Positions 1 through 8,550 of a stretch of 14,642 nucleotides of DNA are shown one piece after another. Position 1 is the stretch's first letter; each line of letters opens with the position of its first letter. The translations under genes and the position numbers were made by a program. Source of the stretch: Bacteroidetes bacterium 4572_112 (GTDB taxonomy: Bacteria; Bacteroidota; Bacteroidia; Bacteroidales; UBA1556); assembly GCA_002254285.1 (NCBI GenBank), contig NIUZ01000021.1, positions 1 to 14,642 of the forward strand, in the 5' to 3' direction. The notes beneath the pieces were generated by a model. The model saw nothing but the letters and a program-made list of their open reading frames with translations, was not told where the DNA came from and ran no database searches.

Positions 1-1
1 T

Positions 2-58
2 TGGGAAAAGGTAAGAAAAGTAGTGTTACTAGATACGTATAACGATATCGATGATTAG
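2..58 (+). CDS. Probable 3' end of ftsK (partial)
   Basis: An open frame enters from the left edge and stops at TAG 56-58. It encodes WEKVRKVVLLDTYNDIDD. The pattern, a basic VRKV stretch, a hydrophobic beta-strand and a short acidic tail, resembles the extreme C-terminus of Bacteroidota FtsK/SpoIIIE DNA translocases (typically SKxRxVLVxDE-like). In this phylum ftsK often lies directly upstream of the lolA-like gene, which fits the next gene here. Only 18 residues are visible, so the call rests on a short motif and on remembered gene order. The other frames of this stretch look less protein-like. Confidence 0.35.
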   Translation, partial: WEKVRKVVLLDTYNDIDD

Positions 59-137
59 AAAATATCTTACCTTCTATTTTTTTACAAGTAAGGACAAATT
101 ATTTATGTATTTTAGCTGCATAATTAACAATACTACA

Positions 138-779
138 ATGAATAAACTTATTCTATTTATAACATTTACTTTATTAGCTTCCATCAGTTGCTTTTCGCAA
201 GAGGACATTAATTTTGATAAAATAGAAGATAATAGTGAATTAAAATCTAAATTAATTAGCAAAGTAGAAAGCATTAATAATATAAGCTGTGATTTTAGGC
301 TTACATATAACGATAAGCTCTCAGGAGATAAGGAAACTAGCTCTGGCATATACTACTCTATTTTACCAAAACAAATAAAATGGGAATATAAAACTCCATC
401 AGAATATAGTATTGTTTTCAATAAAAAAGCAAGACCTATAATAATTGATAATAACGAAATAAATCCTTACTCAATTAGTTCTGACCCAAACTTCAAGATT
501 CTAAATCAAATAATTGCACAATATTTTGACACGTCAATTTTCGACTCAAATAGCTATTCAACAACATATTTTAAGGGCACAAATCTTTATTTAATGAGAA
601 TAATTGTTAGTGATAGCAAATCCTCTAACCTTATTCAAAGCATTGAGTTAAGATTCAATAAAATAGACTATGGATTGCTTGGAATAAAGGTAAATATTAA
701 TAATATGGAGATAATCACATTAGAATTTAGTCAACGATTTATTAATAACAAAAGCACAAAAGAAGAATTTAACAATTAA
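138..779 (+). CDS. lolA: LolA-like outer-membrane lipoprotein carrier protein
   Basis: This is a periplasmic chaperone of the LolA fold, which shuttles lipoproteins from the inner-membrane Lol complex to the outer membrane. The ATG at 138 is chosen because it gives a clean signal peptide (MNKLILFITFTLLASISCFSQ, cleaved near residue 21). The frame is open back to position 51, but that extension has no signal-peptide character. The mature part (about 190 residues) shows the family pattern: a helix with 'SINNISCDFRLTY', then 'SSGIYYSILPKQIKWEY' strands (the SGxxYxxxPxxxxWEY signature), and later amphipathic strands of the incomplete beta-barrel. The precursor is 213 residues, normal for the family. 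A near-match to the -7 box (TATTTTAG, 108-115) lies 22 bases upstream. The last base of the stop is the first base of the next gene's ATG, so the two are translationally coupled. The exact LolA role is inferred from family resemblance. Confidence 0.8.
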   Translation: MNKLILFITFTLLASISCFSQEDINFDKIEDNSELKSKLISKVESINNISCDFRLTYNDKLSGDKETSSGIYYSILPKQIKWEYKTPSEYSIVFNKKARPIIIDNNEINPYSISSDPNFKILNQIIAQYFDTSIFDSNSYSTTYFKGTNLYLMRIIVSDSKSSNLIQSIELRFNKIDYGLLGIKVNINNMEIITLEFSQRFINNKSTKEEFNN

Positions 780-1471
780 TGAGCAATAAAGCTATCATAA
801 AAATTGGTCATAGAGGCGCTAAGGGATATATTGCCGAAAACACCCTTGAATCTTTTGCTAAGGCAATGGAATTAGGCGTTGATGCAATTGAACTTGATGT
901 GCAAGTTTGTAAAAGTGGAGAACTTGTTGTGTTCCACGACCATAGAGTTGAACGACTCACAAATGGTATTGGTAGAATTGAAGACCTCGAATATAAATAT
1001 CTGAAAAAATTAGATGCAGGCAATGGTGCTATAATTCCAACTTTAGAGCAAGTATTAGACTTGATTGACAATAAAGTTATTGTGAACATAGAACTAAAAT
1101 CTAAAAATAGCGCTAAAGAGGTAGCTAAACTAATAGAATTATATATAAATAAACATAACTGGAAAAAAACTAACTTTTTGATTTCGTCTTTTGACCATAT
1201 TGAATTATTACAATTCAAGAAGCTAAGCCCAGAAATAAATATTGGCGCACTTACGGCAAGCATTCCCACAAATTATGCTCTTTTTGCTGAAAATCTCGGA
1301 GCATATTCCATTAATATTAGTTTGGAATTTACTAATCAAGCATACGTAGATGATGCTCATAAAAGAGGTCTTAAAGTGTTTGTATATACCGTAAACCATC
1401 CAAAAGATATTGCCTATTGCAAAGCAATTGGGGTTGATGGTATCTTTAGTGATTTTCCTGATAGACTATAA
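779..1471 (+). CDS. Glycerophosphodiester phosphodiesterase (GDPD family)
   Basis: The enzyme hydrolyses glycerophosphodiesters, released from phospholipid headgroups, to glycerol-3-phosphate plus an alcohol. It is 230 residues with no signal peptide, so cytoplasmic and UgpQ-like in size. The GDPD TIM-barrel motifs are present: IGHRGAKG (catalytic His11-Arg12), AENTLESF (Glu20, Asn21), DAIELDVQ (metal ligands Glu38 and Asp40), and VVFHDHRVERLTNG (second catalytic His53). Later strands are typical: 'VNIELKSK', and the C-terminal 'KVFVYTVNHPKDIAYCKAIGVDGIFSDFPDRL', which contains the classic WTVN-like and GVDGIxSDxPD motifs. The start ATG overlaps the stop of the LolA-like gene (TAATG), indicating one transcript. 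The pairing suggests envelope-lipid turnover, but nothing here proves a functional link. Confidence 0.93.
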   Translation: MSNKAIIKIGHRGAKGYIAENTLESFAKAMELGVDAIELDVQVCKSGELVVFHDHRVERLTNGIGRIEDLEYKYLKKLDAGNGAIIPTLEQVLDLIDNKVIVNIELKSKNSAKEVAKLIELYINKHNWKKTNFLISSFDHIELLQFKKLSPEINIGALTASIPTNYALFAENLGAYSINISLEFTNQAYVDDAHKRGLKVFVYTVNHPKDIAYCKAIGVDGIFSDFPDRL

Positions 1472-1515
1472 AGAAAATATCCCATTTTAATAGGCGAAAC
1501 AGCTTGCTTTTTCCG

Positions 1516-1523
1516 TACTTTTG
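1516..1523 (+). promoter_or_regulatory. Bacteroidota -7 promoter box (TACTTTTG)
   Basis: A perfect TAnnTTTG match lies 25 bases before the dgt ATG, in the 77-base gap after the GDPD gene. No clear TTG-type -33 element is seen at the usual distance. Position and match support a dgt promoter; the start of transcription is not proven. Confidence 0.55.
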
Positions 1524-1548
1524 TACTTCAAAATAATCAACAAATACT

Positions 1549-2910
1549 ATGAACTGGAAGTCATTACTGAATAACCAACGCCTTGGAGACTCTCGCACCG
1601 ATTACGATACTGTATCTTATAGATCAGCTTTTCAGCGCGATTTTGATAGAATTATATTTTCTTCAGCATTCCGTCGTATGCAAGACAAAACTCAGGTGTT
1701 TCCAGTGCCAGAGAGCGATTTTGTACATAATAGACTAACCCACAGCCTAGAGGTTGCAATGGTTGGCCGTTCATTAGGCAACCTTGCCGGTGATTTTATT
1801 CTTAATAAAGAGCCTGAGCTTAAAGAGGATTTCACAATGAATATATTTGGCGATATAGTAGCTGCTGCTGCCTTAGCCCACGATTTGGGGAATCCTCCTT
1901 TTGGTCATAATGGTGAAGATGCAATTGGTGATTTCTTTTCTAAAAATAATTTCATAAAATCTGATTTTGAGCTAACGAATTCACAATGGAAAGACTTTAC
2001 AAAATACGAAGGTAATGCTGCTGGTTTCAGAATATTGGTAAACCATCATCCCGATGAAAATAATAGTGGAATGCGACTTACATATGCCACATTGGCAACC
2101 TTTGCAAAATATCCTCGTCCTGCATTTATTAATAAGGAGGAGATAATTGAGCCTGATAAAAAACGAACATCAGCAAAGAAATTTTCTTTCTTTAGTAGTG
2201 AGTCTAAGTTATTTGCACAAACAGCACAACAAACAGGGCTAGCCACTTTATCAAAAGACAATACTGTATTTGCTCGTCATCCATTGGCTTTTTTGGTAGA
2301 AGCTGCTGATAATATTTGCTATAGAATTATAGATTTAGAAGACGGATATAAGCTTGGCTACTTGAGCATTAAAGAAATAGAGGACTTATTAATACCATTA
2401 ATGATGCGCTCATCAAATGCCGAAACCACATTGATAAAGTATAAGGCAATTAAGGATAATGGCGAAAAAGTTGGATATTTAAGAGCATTATCAATTAACA
2501 TTCTTATTGGAGAAACTAAGCTAGTATTTGAAAATAATTATGAGCAAATAATGAGTGGTCAGTTTGATACCGAGCTTACTGATATAATAAAGTCTGTGGA
2601 TGTATTAGAGGGACCTATTAAGAAAGCAAATATATTCCTATATCAGCGTAAACCTGTAATTGAAATTGAACTAGCAGGTTATGAAGTGATATATGGCTTA
2701 TTGGAAAAGTTTATGCAGATTCATTTAAATCCTGATCATATGCTATCAAAGAAATTGCTAAGAATTATGCCTACACAATTTCATTCAAAAGAAAGTGATT
2801 CTAACTATTGTAAGCTAATGCGAATAGTGGATTTTATTGCACGAATGACTGATGGCTATGCATTAAACTTATATCGTAGACTAAGCGGGCAAAGTTTGCC
2901 TACAGTATAA
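1549..2910 (+). CDS. dgt: Deoxyguanosinetriphosphate triphosphohydrolase-like HD-domain protein
   Basis: This protein is a dNTP triphosphohydrolase of the dGTPase family, which splits dGTP (or other dNTPs) into the deoxynucleoside plus inorganic triphosphate and so affects dNTP pools. It has 453 residues, normal for this subgroup. Family motifs occur in order: DFDRIIFSSAFRRMQDKTQVFP (residues 31-52), HNRLTHSLEVAMVGR (metal ligand His65), and AHDLGNPPFGHNGEDAI (His111-Asp112). These are followed by 'FARHPLAFLVEAADNICYRIIDLEDG', whose Asp is the fourth HD metal ligand. The C-terminal third is helical, with 'VLEGPIKKANIFLYQRKPVIEIELAGYEV' and 'IVDFIARMTDGYAL', which are typical of bacterial dGTPases. 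It has its own -7 box and is convergent with tamB. Substrate preference cannot be read from sequence; it may be a general dNTPase. Confidence 0.95.
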   Translation: MNWKSLLNNQRLGDSRTDYDTVSYRSAFQRDFDRIIFSSAFRRMQDKTQVFPVPESDFVHNRLTHSLEVAMVGRSLGNLAGDFILNKEPELKEDFTMNIFGDIVAAAALAHDLGNPPFGHNGEDAIGDFFSKNNFIKSDFELTNSQWKDFTKYEGNAAGFRILVNHHPDENNSGMRLTYATLATFAKYPRPAFINKEEIIEPDKKRTSAKKFSFFSSESKLFAQTAQQTGLATLSKDNTVFARHPLAFLVEAADNICYRIIDLEDGYKLGYLSIKEIEDLLIPLMMRSSNAETTLIKYKAIKDNGEKVGYLRALSINILIGETKLVFENNYEQIMSGQFDTELTDIIKSVDVLEGPIKKANIFLYQRKPVIEIELAGYEVIYGLLEKFMQIHLNPDHMLSKKLLRIMPTQFHSKESDSNYCKLMRIVDFIARMTDGYALNLYRRLSGQSLPTV

Positions 2911-2938
2911 ATGTAATACTGGTCTTCTTTTGAAACAT

Positions 2939-2969
2939 TAAGGAGTTAAGATTTTTCACCTTCTCCTTA
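2939..2969. other. Possible hairpin between convergent dgt and tamB
   Basis: TAAGGAG (2939-2945) and CTCCTTA (2963-2969) form a perfect 7-base inverted repeat with a 17-base loop, in the 78-base gap between convergent genes. There is no U-tract after either arm, so it is at best a weak bidirectional transcription barrier. Confidence 0.25.
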
Positions 2970-2970
2970 C

Positions 2971-3026
2971 CTCCTTTATCCTCGTCCTTTATCCTTGTCC
3001 TTTGTCCTCGTCCTCGTCCTTGTCCT
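2971..3026. repeat. Degenerate CCTYGT/CCTTTAT short-period repeat across the tamB stop
   Basis: The + strand shows repeated CCTCGT, CCTTGT, CCTTTAT and CCTTTGT units. On the minus strand these encode the charged tail KDKDEDEDKGQG of TamB. The tract runs through the TAA stop (2989-2991) and about 20 bases beyond it. Purine-rich repeats of period about 6 are prone to slippage, which would shift the TamB stop. Confidence 0.6.
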
Positions 3027-6000
3027 TTTTCTTCAGCTCGTTTTTATCTTCTATTTTCTCTATATTTTTAGACTCAAAATCGGGATTACTTCTATTCTCA
3101 AGTTCCTCCATACCAGCATCAGTAATACCCTTTTGTTTATTTTTAGGAGTAAAAAGTTCTTGAAAATTATTAAACTCCTTTCTAAAGGAAACACCAACAC
3201 CCTGAGTATAAGGCGCTTTTCTTGAAAGTGGATCATAATAGTTTGTTCTATTAAAAACCTTAGCTCTAATTCTGCCATCAGGAGTAAGATAATATCCAAT
3301 TTCCATATCAGCAACAATACGAGCTGAGCTTTCAGTAGTAGAGCCACCTCCCTGTCCAAACTTACCATCCAATACTAGCCTATCATCCAACATTGTGTAT
3401 GATAAAGCTACCGCAACTTCTTGCTTAGTTACTTCATCACCAGGGCTCCATGCAAGACCAATTTCCACATCATCAGACACTTGGTTCAGTATATTACCAA
3501 CCTGCTCAGCAAGTATTTCGGCAGCATTATGCTCAAGCATATTAGGGTTGGCACCAGCCTCATATCCACTAGGAGGTTGAAAACGACCTAAAATTAAAAG
3601 ACTAACAAAGTTCTTATTCATTTCTTCAGAATTACCTGTAGATTCCACAGATAATAACCTTTTTACTAATTCCTGATCGGCAATACTCTCATCAGGCACT
3701 TTAATATCAAAAGCGATATTGGGATCAAAAAGACTACCGGTAATATTGATAATACAATTTACCTTCGAAGGTTTTTTATAAACAGTAGAGCTTGCAGAAT
3801 CAACAAGTGACTGCAATAAATCGTATAATTTTGCATCCACCCTATAAACTGCCTTAAGATCTATGCGCGCATCAGCCACATCACCATCCCATACAATCGA
3901 ACTTCCACTAGAAATTGAAAATCGCTTATTTAATATACTTTGCATAGTAAAAAGGTAATTTCCTCTATCAATCTGATATTTTCCAAACATCTTGAAATTA
4001 CCATCAACATCATAAATCATTTTTAACTTCCCACTACCATGAGCAGTAATAACATCACCTACACGCTCATCCATCACAAGTTCAATTGTTGTTGTAGGGT
4101 CAATATCTATTTCCATATTTAAAGCTAGTCGGAACTCATCATCAGGCATAATCATTTCATCCATAAACACCTCTTGCATAGTATCCTTGGCTACAAATGT
4201 CAGAAAATCGCTATATTCAGCACTCGACTGACTAGAAATAGGTATCGCCAAATACGATTTGTTATTTGGTTTCAATCTAAGTTTCATAGCCATATCATTT
4301 ATTGGCCCTTTTAACTGAAACCTACCATTTCCAAAAGCTTTACCATAAAACAACTCGTTTTCGGCAACTGTTGTATTTAATAATTGAGCATTTATAGGTA
4401 CTACATCAATGTCTAGATTAAGATCTGTGAAATATGTATGATTAATCTTGGTAGTTAATTTAAGGTCATGATCTTTTGTATCGTGGGCAAGTACATCCAC
4501 AAAACCAAAATATGTAGGCGCAAACTCTAAATAATCATTTATTTTATAATGAACATTGGTATAATCAATAAGTATATCATCAATATTAGTTTTTATTCTA
4601 CCAAGAATAACCGGTTTATCAAGACTACCTTGCAATCGTAAACTTCCATTTGCAACTCCATCAACATATGATGTAAAGCTCGTAAGATACCTACCTATTG
4701 ACGATAAAGGAAAATCATTTACTCTTAGTTCGGCATCAAATTGCTCTTTTGCATTAAATGGGTAATAAAATCCACCAAAGTCTAGATATTTAAGACCCAA
4801 ACTATCCGAGCCAATAACCAAATCAAGTATTATTGCCTCTCGCGAATCAGAATACAGTGTATTGAACTTTAATGTATTAAGAAAAATATCATTTAAACTA
4901 AAACTATTTATTTCAATATCTCCAGTAAACCTTGGTCTATCCCATAGTTTAGAAAAAATTAATTCTCCATTTATATAACCGTCAAGGTTTGTATCGAATC
5001 TTTTTAGATAGAAATCAATAAATGAAACATCAAAATTACTAAAGTCACAAATAATCTCATCATTTGCATCATCACTTGCTTGACCATAAATGCTTAGACT
5101 GTTTTTGCCATGGGTTAGGTCTAAATCTGTAAATTTAATAAAATGATGAGAACTACTGATCTTAGTATTGGGATTCAATACCCACAGAGTGTCCTGCACA
5201 TAAAAATCGCCACGACTAAACGAAAGTTGATAGCTATTGGTGTCTACCCAATATATTTCGCCTTCAATATTTCCTTTATTCGTGAAATTATGTTCTCCAC
5301 CCCAAGAAATATTAAAATCAGCTGTATCCATATTTATGGAACCATGCACATCTAGAGTATCGAAATAAATTCCAGCATATGTTTTCAAATAATCAGACGT
5401 TAAGTCTAATTTTATACCCGAATTATTTTTCTTCAAATCCAATATAATATTAGTGGACCTGAAATTATTATATCTTATATCTTCAGCATTTATAGCCACC
5501 CATAAAGAGTCCTTACTGAAAGTATAGCTTCCTTGAATTTCACTATTTTTTGATATATAAAAGTTGGGAACAAAAATATTAACAATACTATTTATATCTA
5601 AAAATTTGACGTCAAAATTAATCTGTTCATCAGCAACAGAGCTATTATGACTCCATTCCATAGGATCCGAATCAGAAAATGCTGCTACCTTAGTTACCTT
5701 CGGCAGTACATCATGCAGTAGTAGATCACTTATGACAGGTAAATCCGAAAATCGCCTAAATCCACTCATACTAATCTCTACATTATCGCTATTTGCAGTT
5801 AATTCTCTAAACGAATTATTAATATATGATTGAATAATTATTGAATCCGAATAATATTTCTTCCCACTAAGTTCATAGGCAAAATCATGAATACTAACTA
5901 TTCCTACAATATTATCGATATCACTTCCTGTTACATCAACTAATACTTTCGCCGAAATATAGCCTAGAGTATCCTTTGGTTTCATAAAAAGTCGATTCAT

Positions 6001-7593
6001 TCTTGCATTTAACAATGTCGATTGAAGGTAAATATGAGGAATCTCTTCAGAAAAATCGTAATAGCCCTTAGCTGATAATCGGAAAGAATCTGTCTTTGAT
6101 TTAAGCTCTGTTTCAAGTTTCTTATTAGCAATACTACCTAATAATTCTAAATTAGAATAGTCGAAACCAGCCACATTTACATTTGATATATCAATATCAT
6201 ACACTGCATCAATATTTTCAGATAAGCCAACACCTTCAATATTCACTTTCATTGAGATGTCCTTAACATATGAACTTCCTAAAAGTTTCTGAATTTCGAA
6301 ATGTGTAGTAGAAAGCTTTCCTGAGTATTTAAAATCTTTTTGATTTGCCGTAGGCTGAAGCGATATATCCGTAGAAAAGCGCCCCAAAGCTGAGTTGAAG
6401 CTAGCCTTACTTACAAAATCGTAATAGAAACCTGTGAACCTACCCTTTACTTTAATAAATTCATATTTATCAGCAATACTTGGCAGGCTAAACAATTCGC
6501 CATTACTAAGTTTTACTTTTGATAGCTCTTTTGAATCAACATAAGCATCCTTTATTTTTATTCTAATAAATGTTTGATCAATTTCTGGCAGACCATTTAA
6601 AGCTACATAACCTTTAAAATATGTATTATTACGATAACGAAGGTTGGCATCCTTTACTTTAATCTTTGCAACACTTCCTTTTACTATTGCAGAGCCATAA
6701 ACAACATTTTCCATGCCTTTAACACTTGTAGAAAAATACTGTATATCATTTAAGTCCAAACTTATGGAATCAACACGGGCATCAAAGCTTACATTATCTA
6801 TAAACTCAAGCCAATCGGACCATTGATTATACCTAAGATTAAAATCTGCCTCTAATCCAGAATTATTAACATAAAGCTGCATATTAGGAATTTCGACTTC
6901 CCTAGGGCTAACCAATACATTACCAGCCAATTTTTGAATATCAAAACCACACTTCTCGTAGGCCGAAAAAGAAATCACATTTCCTATCAAACTATCAGAT
7001 TTTATGGTAAAATCATCTATCTCAAAATTTATACTATCAACATTAAGGTGAGTATAGTCCATGGCCTCATAATGGCTATCATTCTGTAAGTCTAATGCAA
7101 AATAACTATTACTTACGGAAACATTACGAGCCATAATCCCAAGTTCAAAACTACTTGTAGTAGTATCTTCTTCTCCACTCAGAGAATCAATTATCCTCAT
7201 TAGGTTCATTTCTTTTTCTCCCTTATATTCAATTAATGCAAGGCATAAACTATCTACAACCAAATTTTTAACAAAGAATTTATCTTCTAATAAATATGCT
7301 GGAATGATTTCTGCATCTAATGACTTTATTTTAAGAAATAAGCTATCATGATGATCTCTTACTCGCAAATCTCTAAGGGATATTTTAAGGAACTGTGATA
7401 TTTCTAACTCACCAATACTAATTTCAACCCCTGCTTTATCGCTTAAGTATATCGCAGCCTTATTGGCTGTATAGTTTTGCACAAAGGATAACCGAAATAA
7501 CAGGTACAAGCTAACCAACAGTATTACAAGCGAATACAGTAGCCATTTTAGACCTTTACCTATGCCTATTATATATTTATTTCTTTTATGCAT
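2989..7593 (-). CDS. tamB: TamB/AsmA-type inter-membrane translocation and assembly protein
   Basis: This very large (1534-residue) envelope protein is anchored in the inner membrane by one N-terminal helix (about residues 15-37, 'WLLYSLVILLVSLYLLFRL'). It spans the periplasm as a long hydrophobic beta-groove. TamB-family proteins are implicated in moving phospholipids to the outer membrane and in assembling outer-membrane proteins with a BamA-like partner. Right after the helix comes the AsmA-like start 'NYTANKAAIYLSDKAGVEISIGELEI'. The body is repeated beta-strands with motifs such as 'DGYINGELIFSKLWDRPRFTGDIEI' and 'DGVANGSLRLQGSLDKPVILGRI'. The C-terminal TamB domain (about 1120-1480) includes 'GNYLFTMQSILNKRFSIS', 'CIINITGSLFDPNIAFDI' and 'GQGGGSTTESSARIVADMEIGYYLTPDGRIRAKVFNR', as is usual in Bacteroidota. 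The last roughly 35 residues are a charged, low-complexity tail. No BamA/TamA-like partner gene is adjacent in this window. Confidence 0.92.
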   Translation of the reverse strand: MHKRNKYIIGIGKGLKWLLYSLVILLVSLYLLFRLSFVQNYTANKAAIYLSDKAGVEISIGELEISQFLKISLRDLRVRDHHDSLFLKIKSLDAEIIPAYLLEDKFFVKNLVVDSLCLALIEYKGEKEMNLMRIIDSLSGEEDTTTSSFELGIMARNVSVSNSYFALDLQNDSHYEAMDYTHLNVDSINFEIDDFTIKSDSLIGNVISFSAYEKCGFDIQKLAGNVLVSPREVEIPNMQLYVNNSGLEADFNLRYNQWSDWLEFIDNVSFDARVDSISLDLNDIQYFSTSVKGMENVVYGSAIVKGSVAKIKVKDANLRYRNNTYFKGYVALNGLPEIDQTFIRIKIKDAYVDSKELSKVKLSNGELFSLPSIADKYEFIKVKGRFTGFYYDFVSKASFNSALGRFSTDISLQPTANQKDFKYSGKLSTTHFEIQKLLGSSYVKDISMKVNIEGVGLSENIDAVYDIDISNVNVAGFDYSNLELLGSIANKKLETELKSKTDSFRLSAKGYYDFSEEIPHIYLQSTLLNARMNRLFMKPKDTLGYISAKVLVDVTGSDIDNIVGIVSIHDFAYELSGKKYYSDSIIIQSYINNSFRELTANSDNVEISMSGFRRFSDLPVISDLLLHDVLPKVTKVAAFSDSDPMEWSHNSSVADEQINFDVKFLDINSIVNIFVPNFYISKNSEIQGSYTFSKDSLWVAINAEDIRYNNFRSTNIILDLKKNNSGIKLDLTSDYLKTYAGIYFDTLDVHGSINMDTADFNISWGGEHNFTNKGNIEGEIYWVDTNSYQLSFSRGDFYVQDTLWVLNPNTKISSSHHFIKFTDLDLTHGKNSLSIYGQASDDANDEIICDFSNFDVSFIDFYLKRFDTNLDGYINGELIFSKLWDRPRFTGDIEINSFSLNDIFLNTLKFNTLYSDSREAIILDLVIGSDSLGLKYLDFGGFYYPFNAKEQFDAELRVNDFPLSSIGRYLTSFTSYVDGVANGSLRLQGSLDKPVILGRIKTNIDDILIDYTNVHYKINDYLEFAPTYFGFVDVLAHDTKDHDLKLTTKINHTYFTDLNLDIDVVPINAQLLNTTVAENELFYGKAFGNGRFQLKGPINDMAMKLRLKPNNKSYLAIPISSQSSAEYSDFLTFVAKDTMQEVFMDEMIMPDDEFRLALNMEIDIDPTTTIELVMDERVGDVITAHGSGKLKMIYDVDGNFKMFGKYQIDRGNYLFTMQSILNKRFSISSGSSIVWDGDVADARIDLKAVYRVDAKLYDLLQSLVDSASSTVYKKPSKVNCIINITGSLFDPNIAFDIKVPDESIADQELVKRLLSVESTGNSEEMNKNFVSLLILGRFQPPSGYEAGANPNMLEHNAAEILAEQVGNILNQVSDDVEIGLAWSPGDEVTKQEVAVALSYTMLDDRLVLDGKFGQGGGSTTESSARIVADMEIGYYLTPDGRIRAKVFNRTNYYDPLSRKAPYTQGVGVSFRKEFNNFQELFTPKNKQKGITDAGMEELENRSNPDFESKNIEKIEDKNELKKKDKDEDEDKGQG

Positions 7594-7594
7594 A

Positions 7595-7637
7595 TATACG
7601 TATAACCTACAAAAATATGGAAAAACGCAATACGTAT
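7595..7637. promoter_or_regulatory. Paired ATACGTAT palindromes flanking the tamB -7 box
   Basis: Two exact copies of the palindrome ATACGTAT lie at 7596-7603 and 7630-7637, 34 bases apart. The first is within the 10-base palindrome TATACGTATA (7595-7604). The tamB -7 box (7610-7617, minus strand) sits between them, so the nearer copy would lie close to the transcription start. The arrangement looks like an operator, but no regulator is identified. Confidence 0.3.
7610..7617 (-). promoter_or_regulatory. tamB -7 promoter box (TATTTTTG on the minus strand)
   Basis: A perfect TAnnTTTG match on the minus strand ends 16 bases before the tamB ATG (7593). It lies in the 152-base divergent region shared with the gene at 7746. 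The predicted leader is only about 10 bases long. Confidence 0.55.
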
Positions 7638-7710
7638 GTAAAAAAAATAATCAGGTCATTTTCGCCAAAATTATCAATCAATAAATCTTATTTTGAGAGT
7701 ATTAAATACA

Positions 7711-7718
7711 TATATTTG
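7711..7718 (+). promoter_or_regulatory. -7 promoter box (TATATTTG) of the dapF-containing unit
   Basis: A perfect TAnnTTTG match lies 27 bases before the TTG start at 7746. A TTG trinucleotide occurs at 7693-7695, but its spacing (15 bases) is shorter than usual for a -33 element. The box probably drives the unknown gene, dapF and the acetyltransferase together. Confidence 0.5.
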
Positions 7719-7745
7719 CATTCATCAGATTGAAATTTACTATTC

Positions 7746-8540
7746 TTGAAAACAAAGCAAATATACTCTCGAACTTTTTTTATTATTGGCATAATCATAG
7801 GCCTTGGTTTTGCAATTATATATAATTATAAAACTAAAATAAACAATGATCAGCAAGAGGTTGCGAGAATAGTTGAACAAAATAGCATAAACGATAGTAT
7901 TACTGAGCTAAAAGAGAAAAAAATAGTTAAAGCTAAAATAAAAACAGAAAAAATCGTTAAGACAAAAATAATTTCTAAAAACCATCCTAAAAAAGTAATT
8001 ACTGATACTACCATCGTTGTTGATAGCAGTAGTACTGCCATAATTGCAAATGATAGCCTAAGAAATGATTCCCTATACTTAAACGATAGTATTATTGAAG
8101 ATACGGTTATAGTAGGTTTTGATGAAGATACGGTTTTTGCCCCAGAGAATGATTCTTTAGAATATAAATTATTGGAAATTGAGCCTAATAATTCAGAAAT
8201 AAATATCGTTAAAGATGAGTTGATTTATGCTAATATATTATATCCTAGTGGCAATAAAGACAATTTTGGCTGTAATACAAATAACGATTATGATAGTATA
8301 TTGGTAAATAATGTTGTACGAAGCACCAAAGATGGGCTTTATGTAGAATTTTGGCATTCACCAATAAACTCAACCGGATATAAACTCAGCCATAATACTT
8401 TGGTTCTTTATGGATTTTACGAATACAAGAATATTGAACTTAAATATTTAAAGAACAGCTTTATAGAGCTTAAATATAAAAACAATACCCTATTATTACA
8501 ATGCAATGATAATTTTACTCCATTGCATATTGAAAAATAA
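7746..8540 (+). CDS. Membrane-anchored protein of unknown function, TTG start
   Basis: I do not recognise this 264-residue protein. It has an N-terminal membrane helix (about residues 11-26, 'FFIIGIIIGLGFAII') after a short basic start, so the rest probably lies in the periplasm. A lysine-rich segment (about 55-82) is followed by a low-complexity stretch with repeated NDS units ('ANDSLRNDSLYLNDSIIED', about 101-119), probably a flexible linker. A globular C-terminal part (about 145-264) is rich in Tyr, Leu and beta-strand patterns and has two cysteines ('FGCNTN', 'LLQCND') that could form a disulfide. The start must be TTG at 7746: an in-frame TGA lies at 7731-7733, no ATG lies between them, and the frame has no internal Met codon. 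The stop is 10 bases before dapF, so the genes are co-transcribed. A role in the envelope is only a guess from topology and neighbours. Confidence 0.75.
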   Translation: MKTKQIYSRTFFIIGIIIGLGFAIIYNYKTKINNDQQEVARIVEQNSINDSITELKEKKIVKAKIKTEKIVKTKIISKNHPKKVITDTTIVVDSSSTAIIANDSLRNDSLYLNDSIIEDTVIVGFDEDTVFAPENDSLEYKLLEIEPNNSEINIVKDELIYANILYPSGNKDNFGCNTNNDYDSILVNNVVRSTKDGLYVEFWHSPINSTGYKLSHNTLVLYGFYEYKNIELKYLKNSFIELKYKNNTLLLQCNDNFTPLHIEK

Positions 8541-8550
8541 ACTTTAATAA

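Noticed and set aside
51..137. N-terminal extension of the LolA-like frame (29 extra residues)
   Set aside because: It would bury the clean signal peptide that starts at the ATG at 138. The extension overlaps the probable ftsK end.
808..1269. Long minus-strand ORF opposite the GDPD gene
   Set aside because: It is an antisense shadow: the + strand frame carries all GDPD motifs, and the minus translation has no recognisable domain.
3060..3368. Second minus-strand ORF within the tamB 3' region
   Set aside because: It is a frame shadow of the TamB coding sequence, with repetitive Leu/Ile content and no domain.
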